Source of the DNA: Enemella dayhoffiae
GTDB taxonomy: Bacteria; Actinomycetota; Actinomycetes; Propionibacteriales; Propionibacteriaceae
DNA: 64,000 nt
NCBI RefSeq assembly: GCF_002250625.1
Contig: NZ_NMVQ01000002.1
Coordinates: 1-64,000 of the forward strand
Direction of reading: 5' to 3'
The notes under the pieces were generated by a model that did no database searches, was not told the DNA's origin, and worked only from the letters and a program-made list of their open reading frames with translations. The position numbers were made by a program, and so were the translations under genes. Each line of letters starts with the position of its first letter. Position 1 is the stretch's first letter. Shown here piece after piece: positions 49,095 to 58,221 of this stretch.

Positions 49095-50340
49095 TCAGCG
49101 CAGGTGGGCGTCGCCGGTCGAGACCGTCCGCCCGCGGCCGGGCAGCGCCCCGGCACAGCCCAGGACGATCGCCACGATCAGCACGGTGTGTGCCAGGTGT
49201 TGATCCCCCAGAGATTCCACGTTGTCGGGCCGGAACGGGTAATTCCCACCCAGACCGGCCAGGATCAGCACCAGCAACAACCCGAAGAAGGCGTTGGCCA
49301 GCACGAACAGCACCCGACTCGACACCGGAAGGTCGGGCGTACCGTGCCGTGCCGCCTCTCCGTCGGTGAGCAGGCGCCAGATCAATCCCACCACCAGGGC
49401 CACGTTGAAGCCGCTGCCGATGACCAGCAGCGAGACCGGTTCGGCGATCTAGTTCCGGTAGGGCCAGGCGTCTGACAGCAGCAGCACCGTGACCAGGCCA
49501 ACCATCCGGGTGACGGTCAGGCTGGCACGAACCAGGTGGCTGGCCGCGATCACCAGCACCGCCGGTACCGCCAGTACGGTCATGGTGTCCGCGTCGGCGC
49601 GGAGGTCCAGCACCGTGGCCAGCAGGCTGGCCAGTTGCACCGCGGTGAACGCTGCCGCGCAGGCGGCCGCCACTCGCAGTCCGCGACGCGCCGACCAGAC
49701 CGCCAGTGCCCCGGCCGCCATCACGGTGATCACGTCCAACGGCCGGGGCCCCAGCCAGGCTCGCACCGCCTCCACCGCGGTGGCGAGTGACGCGAGCCCC
49801 ACCGCCTCGGCCAGCTGGCCGATGATCTGATCGGCCATCACCGGCACCCCCAGCGACAACGCCAACCAGGGCACGACCCGACGCCAGGCGGCCGGCACGT
49901 CGTCGGGGTCGGGGCGCAGGTCAAAGTCGCCGGACACACGGTCTGCCCACCACACCGCGAACGCCATCGCCCCGGCCGTCAGCGCCACCACCACCGACCC
50001 CCAGGCCAGCCCGATCAGTCGTGACCCGAGGCTGCCGTCGGAGACGTCGTCGACCAGCTGCAGCACCCGGGCGGCCACGAGCGCGAGCAGCAGCACCCCG
50101 AGGAGCAACCGCGGCCACCCCCGGTGCCGGCTGGTCGGGCCGCTGACCAGACGGCGCACCGCGGTCCCGGTCCACGCGGCCGTGGACACCGCGAGCTCGC
50201 CCAGCGCCGCCCCGGCCATCAGCATCGCCGGGTACGCCAGCATCCCAAGCAGGCTCGATTCCGGCCAGGAGCGCCAGCAGCAGAAGCAGAATCCCGGCAT
50301 CACTGGATCGGCGGCGAGGTGGCTCGTACCGGGTCGACAT
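49095..50340 (-). pseudogene. Decayed paralogue of the 591-residue membrane protein
   Basis: Two same-frame segments (49449-50354 and 49095-49403) align with the C-terminal two thirds of the protein at 45487-47262: AGAALGELAVSTAAWTGTAV, DLRPDPDDVPAAWRRVVPWL, and RVLFVLANAFFGLLLVLILA. A TAG at 49449-49451 interrupts the frame exactly where the intact copy has Trp (NHREWLDD versus PYRN-stop-IAE), so one base change (TGG to TAG) explains it. At the 5' end, ATG 50340 (STRYEPPRRRSSDAGILLLL) is in another frame, and the first about 200 residues of the paralogue are missing. The gene is therefore truncated, frameshifted and amber-interrupted. Confidence 0.85.
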
Positions 50341-50382
50341 TTGGCCGCGATCATAACCCACGGTCAGGGTCCGGGATCGGGG

Positions 50383-50413
50383 TTGACGGACTGTCGGTGC
50401 CGGTGTCTATAGT
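50383..50413 (+). promoter_or_regulatory. Promoter of the SOS operon
   Basis: TTGACG at 50383-50388 and TATAGT at 50408-50413 with a 19-bp spacer. The LexA box begins 10 bp after the -10, so a bound repressor would cover the transcription start. Confidence 0.55.
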
Positions 50414-50422
50414 TGGTCCTGT

Positions 50423-50438
50423 TCGAACAGGTGTTCGA
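50423..50438. promoter_or_regulatory. LexA binding site (SOS box)
   Basis: TCGAACAGGTGTTCGA fits the actinobacterial SOS box TCGAAC-N4-GTTCGA at all 12 fixed positions. It sits at the transcription start of the DUF6504-HEPN-dnaE2 operon, whose first start codon is 171 bp downstream. Confidence 0.93.
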
Positions 50439-50608
50439 GAAGCACTTGGGGAAGGGCCCTCGGCACTCGTTCGGACGCAGGGCTGGTCCCGGCGCGGGTG
50501 GAACTCGACCCCCGCTCGCGCCGGGGCTTCCTCGTTCACGAGGCCGCCCGGGTCGAGAACCGGCAGCGCGACGCTGCGACAGAGTGCGAACACACCCGGG
50601 GAGCGGCC

Positions 50609-50965
50609 ATGCGGATCTATCGACAACCGATCGAGGTGCACGTCGGCCTGGTCGACGGGATCGAGGGACCGGCCGAGTTCAGGTGGCAGGGTCGGCAGTG
50701 GCAGGTCGAGCAGGTGCAGGCGCGCTGGGTGCTGACCGCCCCCTGGTGGGAGTCGCCGGCGGCCCGCGCGGTGCGCGACGGCGGCGTCCGGCTCGACGAC
50801 CCGCCCGACGGCTCCGCCTCTCCCGACGACCTGCTCGCCGAGCGGGTCGGCTGGCGAGTGGTCGCCGGCCGCGGATCGGCCCGCACCGAGTCCCGACGCA
50901 GCGGGGTCTTCGAGCTGCACCACGCCACGGCCACCGGCTGGTGGCTCGACCGAGTGATCGACTGA
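50609..50965 (+). CDS. DUF6504-family protein of the SOS operon
   Basis: The 118-residue protein (MRIYRQPIEVHVGLVDGIEG, WQVEQVQARWVLTAPWW, FELHHATATGWWLDRVID) matches the small DUF6504 family, which in actinobacteria sits ahead of dnaE2-type polymerase genes. It is Trp-rich and has no enzyme motif. GGGGAG precedes ATG 50609. The LexA box upstream implies induction by DNA damage; a role as an accessory factor of translesion synthesis is inferred. The 171-bp leader between the SOS box and the ATG contains GC-rich hairpins but no convincing gene. Confidence 0.82.
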   Translation: MRIYRQPIEVHVGLVDGIEGPAEFRWQGRQWQVEQVQARWVLTAPWWESPAARAVRDGGVRLDDPPDGSASPDDLLAERVGWRVVAGRGSARTESRRSGVFELHHATATGWWLDRVID

Positions 50966-50975
50966 GGGGAAGCAG

Positions 50976-51380
50976 ATGACCGATGCGGGCAGTGAACTCG
51001 TGCGCGCCCGGGCCACCCTGGTCCAGGCCGAGCTGACCGGGTCGACCACCGAGCGCTACCTGATCGCGCACCGCGCCGCGGGTCAGGTGGCGGCGGTCGT
51101 GCTGGCGGCCCGCTGCCGCCAGGGGACCCGGTTGGGGCGACGCAACGTCTGGCGGGTGCTGGCCGAGGTGGCCCCAGAGCTGGCCGAGTGGGCCGGGTTC
51201 TTCCTTGCTCTGCAGGGAAGATGCGAAGTGCTCCGGGCCGGGGCCAGCAACCTGGTCAGCACCCGCGAGGCCGACGACCTGGTCCGGGAGGCGACCACCT
51301 TCCACGACCAGGTGGCCCGTCGACTGGCCCGGCCGACCCGGGCGCGTGCGGCCTCCCCGGCCCGGAGGGCGGAGGCATGA
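50976..51380 (+). CDS. SAV_6107-family HEPN-domain protein
   Basis: The 134-residue all-helical protein matches the SAV_6107 HEPN family found next to DUF6504 and dnaE2 genes. An RYLIAH (R-x4-H) stretch near residue 29 could be the HEPN motif, but its place early in the domain makes ribonuclease activity uncertain. The C terminus is basic and disordered. It is 10 bp after DUF6504 and overlaps dnaE2 by ATGA, so all three proteins are made together under LexA control. Confidence 0.82.
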   Translation: MTDAGSELVRARATLVQAELTGSTTERYLIAHRAAGQVAAVVLAARCRQGTRLGRRNVWRVLAEVAPELAEWAGFFLALQGRCEVLRAGASNLVSTREADDLVREATTFHDQVARRLARPTRARAASPARRAEA

Positions 51381-54300
51381 GCGACCCGTTCGTGCACCTG
51401 CGGGTCACCTCGGCGTACTCGCTGCGGCACGGCGCCTCGCAACCGGCCGAGCTGGTGGCGCGGGCCGCCGAGCACGACATGGACACCCTGGGCCTGACCG
51501 ACCGCGACGGGCTCTACGGGGCGATCCGATTCGCCGGATCCTGTGCCAGTGCGGGAATCGCGCCGGTGCTCGGGGTCGACCTGGCACTGCTTCCGGGTGG
51601 CGCGTCCACCCGTGACCAACTGGGTACGCCGCAGCGGCGCGGCCCGGTCCGCGGCGGAGCCCGCGCCGTGGAGTTGCCACGCGTGGTGGTGCTGGCCACT
51701 TCGCGGGCGGGCTGGTCGACCCTGTGCCGGCTCACCTCGGCGGTGCACCTGTCCGGGGTGCGCGGGGAACCGATCGCCGACCGGGCCACCATCCTCGAGC
51801 ACGCCGCCGGTGGTGAGGTGGTGGTGCTGCTCGGGCCCGACTCCGAGCTGGGGCTGGCGGTGGCCGAGCGGCCCGACCTGGCCGAGGGGCTGTTGCGCGA
51901 GTGGGCCACCGCGCTGCCGCCGGGTGCACTGGTGGTGGGGGTGACCGACCACCAGCTGCCCGGTCGCGGGGTCGGCTCCAGCGCCCACGCCGCCCGGATG
52001 CTCGCGCTGGCCGACCACTGCCGGGTGCCGGCGGTGCTGACCAACGCCGTGCGGATGGCCCACCGGGACCAGGCCCCCACCCTGGACGTGCTGGACTGCG
52101 CCCGCCGGCTGGTCCCCCTGGACACCCGCAACGTGGATCGGCGCAACGCTGAGGCCTGGCTCAAGTCGGGCAAGGAGATGCTCACCGTGGCCGAGCTGCT
52201 CGCCCGCCGGGCCGGCCGCGGTGGCGACGGGGCGGCCCGGCTGATCGGCGACACCCGGGCCCTGGCGCTGCGCTGCCGGCTCGACCCCCGGGCCGACCTG
52301 GGACTGGGTGAGATCCACCTGCCCGAGCTCGCGGTGATCGGTGGCGGGGAGCGCTCCGGAGACGCCCAGCAGCTGCTCACAGATCGTTGTGAGGCAGGAA
52401 TCGCGGCCCGCTACGGGTATGCCACCGAGGCGATCCGGCAACGGCTGGACGACGAGCTGGCGGTGATCGCCGGGCACGGCTTCGCCTCCTATTTCCTCAC
52501 CGTCGACGACGTGGTGCGGTTGGTCCGCGACCGCGGCTGCCGGGTGGCCGCCCGCGGTTCGGGGGCCGGGTCGCTGGTCAACTACCTGCTCGGCATCTCC
52601 GGGGTGGACCCGGTCCGGCACGACCTGGTGATGGAGCGTTTCCTGTCCCCGTTGCGCCGCAGCCTGCCCGACATCGACCTCGACGTGGAGTCGGATCGGC
52701 GCGAGGAGATCTACGAGCAGATCCTGGCCGCCTTCGGCGGGGAGCGGGTGGCCTGCGTGGCGATGATGGACACCTACCGGGTGCGGCACGCGGTCCGCGA
52801 CGTGGGCGCCGCGCTCAGCCTGCCGCCGGGGGAGATCGACGCCATCGCCAAGGCGTTCCCGCACATCCGCGCCCGCGATGCCCGGGCCGCGCTGCGCGAC
52901 CTGCCCGAGCTGCGGGCGGCGGGCCTGGCCGAGCGCCGGCTGGACCTGCTGTTCGAGCTGGTCGAGTCGCTGGACGGGCTGCCGCGCCACATCGCCCTGC
53001 ACCCCTGCGGCGTACTGCTGTCGGATGCCACTCTGCTCGACCGCACCCCGGTGGAGGCGAGCTATGCCGGTTATCCGATGAGCCAGTTCGACAAGGACGA
53101 CGTGGAGGCCATCGGGATGCTCAAGCTGGACGTGCTCGGCATCCGGATGCAGTCGGCGATGTCGCACGCGGTCACCGAGATCGAGCGCACCGCCGGGCAG
53201 CGGATCGACCTGGAATCCCTGGCCGGGGACGGTTTCAGCGACCCGGACACCTATCAGCTGATCGCCTCCGCGCAGACCCTGGGCTGCTTCCAGATCGAGT
53301 CGCCGGGGCAGCGGGAGCTGATCGGCAAGTTCGGCCCCGCCGACTTCACCGACATCATCATCGACATCTCCCTGTTCCGGCCCGGCCCGGTCAAGAGCGA
53401 CATGGTGCGCCCGTTCCTCGAGGCCAGGCAGGGATTCGCCGAGGCCCACTATCTGCACCCCGACCTGGAACCCCACCTGCGCGAGACCTGCGGGGTGGTG
53501 GTGTTCCACGAACAGGTGATCCAGATCATCGCCACCTTGAGCGGGTGCTCCCTGGCGGTCGCCGACGAGGTACGCCGAGCCCTCGGCACCGCGGACGGCC
53601 AGGCCGAGGCCAGGGCGTGGTTCATCCCCACCGCGATCGAACGCGGTTATCCGGTGCCGGTGGTGCAGAAGGTGTGGCAGGTGCTGGAATCCTTTGCCTC
53701 GTTCGGTTTCTGCAAGGCACACGCGGCCGCGTTCGCGCTGCCGACCTACCAGTCGGCGTGGCTGAAGACGCACTGGCCGGCCCACTTCCTGGCCGGGGTG
53801 CTCACCCACGACCCGGGGATGTACCCGAAACGGCTGATCCTGGAGGAGGTGCGCCGATCCGGGGTCGCGGTGCTCGGGCTGGATGTGAACGCCTCCGCCG
53901 ACCACTACCGGGTGGAGACGCTTCCGGAAGCTCCGGAATCGACGGGCGACTCAACTGGATCGACACCACGGTGGGGGATCCGGATGTCGCTCGCCGACGT
54001 GAAGGGGATCAGCGGGACCGAGGTTGCCCGGATCGTGGCCGGTCAGCCCTACCGGTCGCTGAACGACTTCTGGAACCGCGCCCAGGTGTCCGCCCCGGTC
54101 GTGGAGCGGCTGGTGCTGGCCGGCGGTTTCGACGCGGTGCACCAGCTCGGCGGAGGCGGGTCGGTGCCCCGGCGCGGCCGGCTCACCCGGCGCGACCTGC
54201 TGCTCTCGGTGGCCGATCTGCACCGCGACAGCCGGGCCAGCATCAAGCAGGCGCCCAGGGCCCGCGGGCTGGCCGCCCGGGCGGCCCGGCGCACCGGGGC

Positions 54301-55093
54301 GTACGCCGACCCGGCGGACCCGGCGACCGGTCAGGACCCGCGGGACCGGGCCGGTGCGCAGAGCCGCCGTCCGGCCGCGGTACGCCCGCCAGAAATCCAA
54401 CTGCCACTGGATTTCGCCGAGTCGAACGAACCGGTCAGCTCCGGGTTGCCGGAACTCACCGACGCCGAACGGGTGCGCACCGAGCTGGCGGTGCTCGGGC
54501 TGGACGTGAGTCGGCACGTGGTCGACTTCTATGCCCCGCTGCTGGAGGCGCTGCAGGTGACCCGGTCCCGCGACCTGTTGCAGGTGCGCCGCCGCCAGGG
54601 GTTGCTGGTGGCCGGGGTGAAGGTGGCCACCCAGACCCCTCCGGTCCGCTCCGGGCGACGGGTCGTCTTCCTCACCCTGGACGACACCACCGGGCCGGTG
54701 GACGCCACCTTCTTCGAGGACGCCCAGGGCCCCTATGCACGCACCATCTTCGGCTCCTGGCTGCTGCTGGTGCGCGGTGAGCTGCGGCGTACCGGACCAC
54801 GCGGGGTGTCACTGCAGGCCGACGGCTGCTGGGACCTGGGTGAGCTGTTCACCCGGTGGCAGTCGGTGCTGGAGCTGACCGGGGACCGGGAGCGGGCGCT
54901 GGCCGCGGTGCGCGACGTGCTCGCCGAGGTGCCCGAGGACTTCGGCGGCGGAGCCCGACGGGTGCTGGTGCACCCCAGCGGATTCCGCCAATCGGCGTAC
55001 GCCGACATCAAACCGGCCGAGGGTCCGGGCGCCGCGGCCGCCGGCGCCCCGCGCAAGCTGTGGCACTCCAGCCCGGGGAGCTCGGGCCGATGA
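51377..55093 (+). CDS. dnaE2: Error-prone DNA polymerase III alpha subunit, DnaE2-type
   Basis: The 1238-residue polymerase has an N-terminal PHP domain (VHLRVTSAYSLRHGA), the C-family palm (AARGSGAGSLVNYLLG, then LPDIDLDVESDRREEIYEQI carrying catalytic aspartates), GVVVFHEQVIQI, FGFCKAHAAAFALPTYQSAW, a helix-hairpin-helix part and a C-terminal OB domain. The ARGSG and ESDRREE variants are those of DnaE2, the damage-inducible mutagenic polymerase, not replicative DnaE1. It is about 150 residues longer than mycobacterial DnaE2; an insert rich in Ser/Thr/Pro lies near residue 855. GGAGG precedes the ATG. No imuA' or imuB partner is present in this operon. Confidence 0.93.
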   Translation: MSDPFVHLRVTSAYSLRHGASQPAELVARAAEHDMDTLGLTDRDGLYGAIRFAGSCASAGIAPVLGVDLALLPGGASTRDQLGTPQRRGPVRGGARAVELPRVVVLATSRAGWSTLCRLTSAVHLSGVRGEPIADRATILEHAAGGEVVVLLGPDSELGLAVAERPDLAEGLLREWATALPPGALVVGVTDHQLPGRGVGSSAHAARMLALADHCRVPAVLTNAVRMAHRDQAPTLDVLDCARRLVPLDTRNVDRRNAEAWLKSGKEMLTVAELLARRAGRGGDGAARLIGDTRALALRCRLDPRADLGLGEIHLPELAVIGGGERSGDAQQLLTDRCEAGIAARYGYATEAIRQRLDDELAVIAGHGFASYFLTVDDVVRLVRDRGCRVAARGSGAGSLVNYLLGISGVDPVRHDLVMERFLSPLRRSLPDIDLDVESDRREEIYEQILAAFGGERVACVAMMDTYRVRHAVRDVGAALSLPPGEIDAIAKAFPHIRARDARAALRDLPELRAAGLAERRLDLLFELVESLDGLPRHIALHPCGVLLSDATLLDRTPVEASYAGYPMSQFDKDDVEAIGMLKLDVLGIRMQSAMSHAVTEIERTAGQRIDLESLAGDGFSDPDTYQLIASAQTLGCFQIESPGQRELIGKFGPADFTDIIIDISLFRPGPVKSDMVRPFLEARQGFAEAHYLHPDLEPHLRETCGVVVFHEQVIQIIATLSGCSLAVADEVRRALGTADGQAEARAWFIPTAIERGYPVPVVQKVWQVLESFASFGFCKAHAAAFALPTYQSAWLKTHWPAHFLAGVLTHDPGMYPKRLILEEVRRSGVAVLGLDVNASADHYRVETLPEAPESTGDSTGSTPRWGIRMSLADVKGISGTEVARIVAGQPYRSLNDFWNRAQVSAPVVERLVLAGGFDAVHQLGGGGSVPRRGRLTRRDLLLSVADLHRDSRASIKQAPRARGLAARAARRTGAYADPADPATGQDPRDRAGAQSRRPAAVRPPEIQLPLDFAESNEPVSSGLPELTDAERVRTELAVLGLDVSRHVVDFYAPLLEALQVTRSRDLLQVRRRQGLLVAGVKVATQTPPVRSGRRVVFLTLDDTTGPVDATFFEDAQGPYARTIFGSWLLLVRGELRRTGPRGVSLQADGCWDLGELFTRWQSVLELTGDRERALAAVRDVLAEVPEDFGGGARRVLVHPSGFRQSAYADIKPAEGPGAAAAGAPRKLWHSSPGSSGR

Positions 55094-55097
55094 GCGG

Positions 55098-55961
55098 CTA
55101 CCAGGTCACCTTCGTGCTGGCCCCCGGACGCCCCGCGGCGGCCGGTGCGGTCACCGTGAGCTCACGGCTGCCGGGCATCGGCACCGAGAGCTGGAACCCG
55201 CCGTCGGCGCCGGTGCCGACCGGTGCGGCCAGACCCGGTGCGGTGACCTGGGCGCCGGCGAGCGGACGCCCGTCGGCGCCGAGCAGGCGCCCGGTCACCG
55301 TCAACTGGTTGCCCATCGCGGTGACCGCGGGACCGCCGGCCCCGCCGGGCCCGGTGAATCGAGGAGTCGGCTGCGCGGGTGCGGTCGGCGGCGGAGTGGT
55401 CGCGGGTGCCGCCGGCGGCGGGGTGGTGCGGGTCGGGGTCGGCGTCGGGCTCGGGGTGGGGCGGGGTACGCCCCGACGGATCAGGAAGGAGCTGGGGGCA
55501 TGCTGGTCATCGCCGCGGTAGTGCATCATCAGCGTCGCCTCGGCGGGGGCGTCGGCGTTGCTGAAGCTCGCCGAGAAACCGCCGTCGACACCGGTGGAAT
55601 AGCTCTGCACCAGGTTGCGGGTGGTGCCCTCCAGATAGAAGTCGCCGACCGCACCGACGATCGGTTGCCGGGCCTCGTCGAGCAGTCGCCCGCGGACCGT
55701 GAACCCGTTCCCGGTGGGCGAGACCACCAGCCCGTCCAGCTGCACCGGTCGGACCTCGTTCATCGGCGGGGTCGCCGACGGGTTGGCGCTGCCGGTCGCG
55801 GCCGGGGTGGCCGAGGGCGTCGTCGAGGCACTGGGCACCGCAGTGCTGACCGGCGCAACGACCGGGGCCTGGCTGGGCGCATCGGCCGGCCGGCCGCTGC
55901 ACCCGGTGACGAGCAGGGTGCAGAGCGCGAGCGTGATCGCGGTGGAACGGAGCTGTGGCAT
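55098..55961 (-). CDS. Secreted lipoprotein with two Ig-like (CarboxypepD_reg-type) modules
   Basis: The 287-residue protein has a lipoprotein signal with lipobox LVTGC (C21), a Ser/Thr/Pro linker, a first module (GFTVRGRLLDEARQPIVGAV), a Pro/Thr-rich spacer (PTPSPTPTPTRTTPPPAA), and a second related module (LTVTGRLLGADGRPLAGAQV). The repeated GRLL..RP..GA pattern is that of extracellular Ig-like repeats. It is probably a surface-exposed lipoprotein; ligand unknown. It is convergent with dnaE2, only 4 bp away, and interrupts an otherwise plus-strand DNA repair region. AGGACCTCG precedes the ATG. Confidence 0.82.
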   Translation of the reverse strand: MPQLRSTAITLALCTLLVTGCSGRPADAPSQAPVVAPVSTAVPSASTTPSATPAATGSANPSATPPMNEVRPVQLDGLVVSPTGNGFTVRGRLLDEARQPIVGAVGDFYLEGTTRNLVQSYSTGVDGGFSASFSNADAPAEATLMMHYRGDDQHAPSSFLIRRGVPRPTPSPTPTPTRTTPPPAAPATTPPPTAPAQPTPRFTGPGGAGGPAVTAMGNQLTVTGRLLGADGRPLAGAQVTAPGLAAPVGTGADGGFQLSVPMPGSRELTVTAPAAAGRPGASTKVTW

Positions 55962-56085
55962 CGAGGTCCTGCTGGTCGGGGATCGCTGCCGATCAACCTA
56001 GGTGCCCCGCTGACCCCGGGCAAACCGCCTCAGCCCGGCGGACAGGCCGCGGGTGGGCCGATAGGCTCCAGACCGAGGAGGGCAG

Positions 56086-56841
56086 ATGAGCGAGAAGCAG
56101 CAGACGGGTCCGAGCCGGAATCCGGCGCCGACCAGACCGGCCCAGCGCCGTCGATCGGTCTCCCACCGCCTGCTGGTGCGGCTGCTGGTCGACCAGCTCA
56201 ACCAGCACCGGGGATCCGGGCTGGAGGTGGTCGACCTCGGCGGCGGTACCGGCGGGCTGGCCGCCGCGCTGGCCGAGGCCGGGCACCGGGTGCTGGTCGT
56301 CGATCCGTCACCGGATGCGCTGGCCGCGACCTCCCGTCGCGCCGCGGAGTCCGGGCTGGGCGATCGGATGCGGGCCGTGCAGGGGGACACCACCACCCTG
56401 GCCGAGGTGGTACCCGCCGGATCCGCCGACGTGGTGCTCTGCCACCTGGTGCTGGAGCGCCGGGCCGGGACCGCCGAGGCGCTCCGGGCGATCGCCGGGG
56501 CGGTCGCCCCCGAGGGGTTGCTCAGCGTGCTGATCGGGCAGCGACTGCCGCGGGTGCTGCAGCAGGCCGAGGCCGGCAACTTCGCGGCCGCCGGCCACCT
56601 GCTGTCCGACCCGGAACTGCTCGACCGGACCGCCCTGCACGAGCTGTTGACCGAGACCGGGTGGGACCTGCTCGCCGAGCACGGTATCGGGGTGATCGCC
56701 GACCAGGTCCCCACCACCGTGGCCGAGGGCCGCTCCGAGAAACTGCTCGAGCTGGAGACCGCCGCCTCGGCCCGCCCCGAGCTGCTCGAGGCGGCACCCA
56801 AGTTGCACGTTTTGTCCGCGCTCGCGCGCAGCGCGCGGTAA
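56086..56841 (+). CDS. SAM-dependent methyltransferase
   Basis: The 251-residue class I methyltransferase has motif I VVDLGGGTGGLAAALA, motif II VLVVDPSPDALA, GDTTTLAEV and ADVVLCHLVLE. The C-terminal part (YLLSDPELLDRTALHELLTE type) resembles UbiE/tRNA cmoM-like methyltransferases, but the substrate cannot be assigned. GAGGAGGGCAG precedes ATG 56086. dinB follows 46 bp downstream after a short repeat copy. Confidence 0.88.
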   Translation: MSEKQQTGPSRNPAPTRPAQRRRSVSHRLLVRLLVDQLNQHRGSGLEVVDLGGGTGGLAAALAEAGHRVLVVDPSPDALAATSRRAAESGLGDRMRAVQGDTTTLAEVVPAGSADVVLCHLVLERRAGTAEALRAIAGAVAPEGLLSVLIGQRLPRVLQQAEAGNFAAAGHLLSDPELLDRTALHELLTETGWDLLAEHGIGVIADQVPTTVAEGRSEKLLELETAASARPELLEAAPKLHVLSALARSAR

Positions 56842-56844
56842 CCC

Positions 56845-56884
56845 CGCTCTTCGGGCGCAGCCGTCGAAACCCTCGCGAGGGGGT
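56845..56884. repeat. Dispersed repeat, partial copy C
   Basis: CCCCGCTCTTCGGGCGCAGC followed by the CGTCGAAACCCTCGCGAGGG block resembles the first third of the copies at 1-120 and 11228-11360. It fills the gap between the methyltransferase and dinB; its end supplies the dinB ribosome-binding site (GAGGGGGTGAC). Confidence 0.35.
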
Positions 56885-56887
56885 GAC

Positions 56888-58048
56888 ATGAGCGTACGGT
56901 CGACGGTTCTGCATGTGGACATGGATGCGTTCTATGTGGGGGTGGAGCTGCGGCGGAGGCCGGAGCTGGTGGGGCGGCCGGTGCTGGTCGGTGGGGCGAC
57001 GCGGGGGGTGGTGCTGTCGGCGAGCTATCAGGCCAGGGAGTCGGGGGTCGAGGGTGGGATGCCGATGACCCGGGCCAGGCGGTTGTGCCCGCAGGCGGTG
57101 GTGCTGCCACCGGACTTCGAGGCGTACGCCGAAACCTCGCGTGGGGTGTTCGCGATCTTCGAGGCGATCACCCCGGGGGTGGAGCCGATGTCGATCGACG
57201 AGGCCTTCCTCGACGTGTCCGGCTCAACGCGACTGCTGGGCAGCCCGGCCCGGATCGGGGAGCTGATCCGGGCCAAGGTGTTCGACGAGCAGGGCATCAC
57301 CTGCTCGGTCGGGATCGGGCCGTCGAAGTTCGTCGCCAAGCTGGCCTCCTCGGCCGCCAAGCCCGACGGGCTGCACGAGGTCGCCCCGGACCGGGTCGTC
57401 GAATTCCTGCACCCGCTGCCGGTGACCGCGATCTGGGGAGTGGGGGAGGCCACCGCCGAAAAGCTGCACCGACTCGGCCTGCGCACCGTCGCCGACCTGG
57501 CCTACCTGCCGAAGACCACCCTGCAGCGCGGACTCGGCGTACACCTGGGCGGGCTGCTCGCCGACCTGGCCTGGGGCCGCGACAACCGTGCCGTGACGGC
57601 CCGGCCGGCCGAACGCAGCATCGGCTCCGAACACACCTTCGGCCGCGACACCGACGACGCCGAGGTGGTCCGCCGCGAGCTGCTGCGGATGGCCGACCGG
57701 ACCACCTCCCGGATGCGCGCCGCCGGGATGCTGGGGCGCAGCGTGGTGATCACCGTCCGCTTCGCCGACTACAGCCAGCTCACCCGGACCGGTAGCCTGC
57801 GCACTCCGACCGACGGCACCAAGGAGGTGTACGCCCGGGCGATCGCACTGTGGGAATCCCTCGGCCTGGCCCGGGCCCGGGTGCGCAAGGTCGGGGTCCG
57901 GGTGGCCGGGCTGGTGCCGGCCGCCGAGGCGTACTGCCAACCCGAACTGACCGAGCCCGAGCACGGCTGGCGCGACGCCGAGCGGGCGATGGACGCCGCG
58001 ATCGCCCGGTTCGGTCCGCGGGCGGTACGCCGGGCCGCACTCGGCTGA
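56888..58048 (+). CDS. dinB: DNA polymerase IV (Y-family)
   Basis: The 386-residue translesion polymerase has HVDMDAFYVGVELRRRPEL, the SYQARESGVEGGMPM nucleotide-contact segment, the catalytic MSIDEAFLDVSGS, a thumb helix-hairpin-helix (PVTAIWGVGEATAEKLHRLG) and a little-finger domain. The C terminus lacks an obvious clamp-binding QxxLF-type peptide. No SOS box was seen in the 46-bp upstream gap, so unlike dnaE2 it may not be directly LexA-controlled. GAGGGGGTGAC precedes the ATG. Confidence 0.94.
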   Translation: MSVRSTVLHVDMDAFYVGVELRRRPELVGRPVLVGGATRGVVLSASYQARESGVEGGMPMTRARRLCPQAVVLPPDFEAYAETSRGVFAIFEAITPGVEPMSIDEAFLDVSGSTRLLGSPARIGELIRAKVFDEQGITCSVGIGPSKFVAKLASSAAKPDGLHEVAPDRVVEFLHPLPVTAIWGVGEATAEKLHRLGLRTVADLAYLPKTTLQRGLGVHLGGLLADLAWGRDNRAVTARPAERSIGSEHTFGRDTDDAEVVRRELLRMADRTTSRMRAAGMLGRSVVITVRFADYSQLTRTGSLRTPTDGTKEVYARAIALWESLGLARARVRKVGVRVAGLVPAAEAYCQPELTEPEHGWRDAERAMDAAIARFGPRAVRRAALG

Positions 58049-58221
58049 ACCCGGCCATCCAGAAGCCCACTACCAAAGAAGATGGTGAGAAAGTCGCCCG
58101 ACTCGCCGTCCACCCGCTGAGCCCTCCAATCTGCGGGTTTCCTTGACCCAGCGCGCGAACTAGACTTGCCCAAGCCACCTCGGCTCCGGGGTGGAACCGT
58201 TCCCCACACGGAGGTGACACG

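Noticed and set aside
50413-50979. Plus-strand frame starting at the SOS box (GTG within GGTGTTCGA)
   Set aside because: Starts inside the LexA site and overlaps DUF6504 in another frame with Arg/Pro-rich sequence; treated as leader.
58143-58165. TTGACC and TAGACT before DUF3040 as a standard promoter
   Set aside because: The spacer is about 12 bp, too short for a -35/-10 pair; only the TAGACT may be real.
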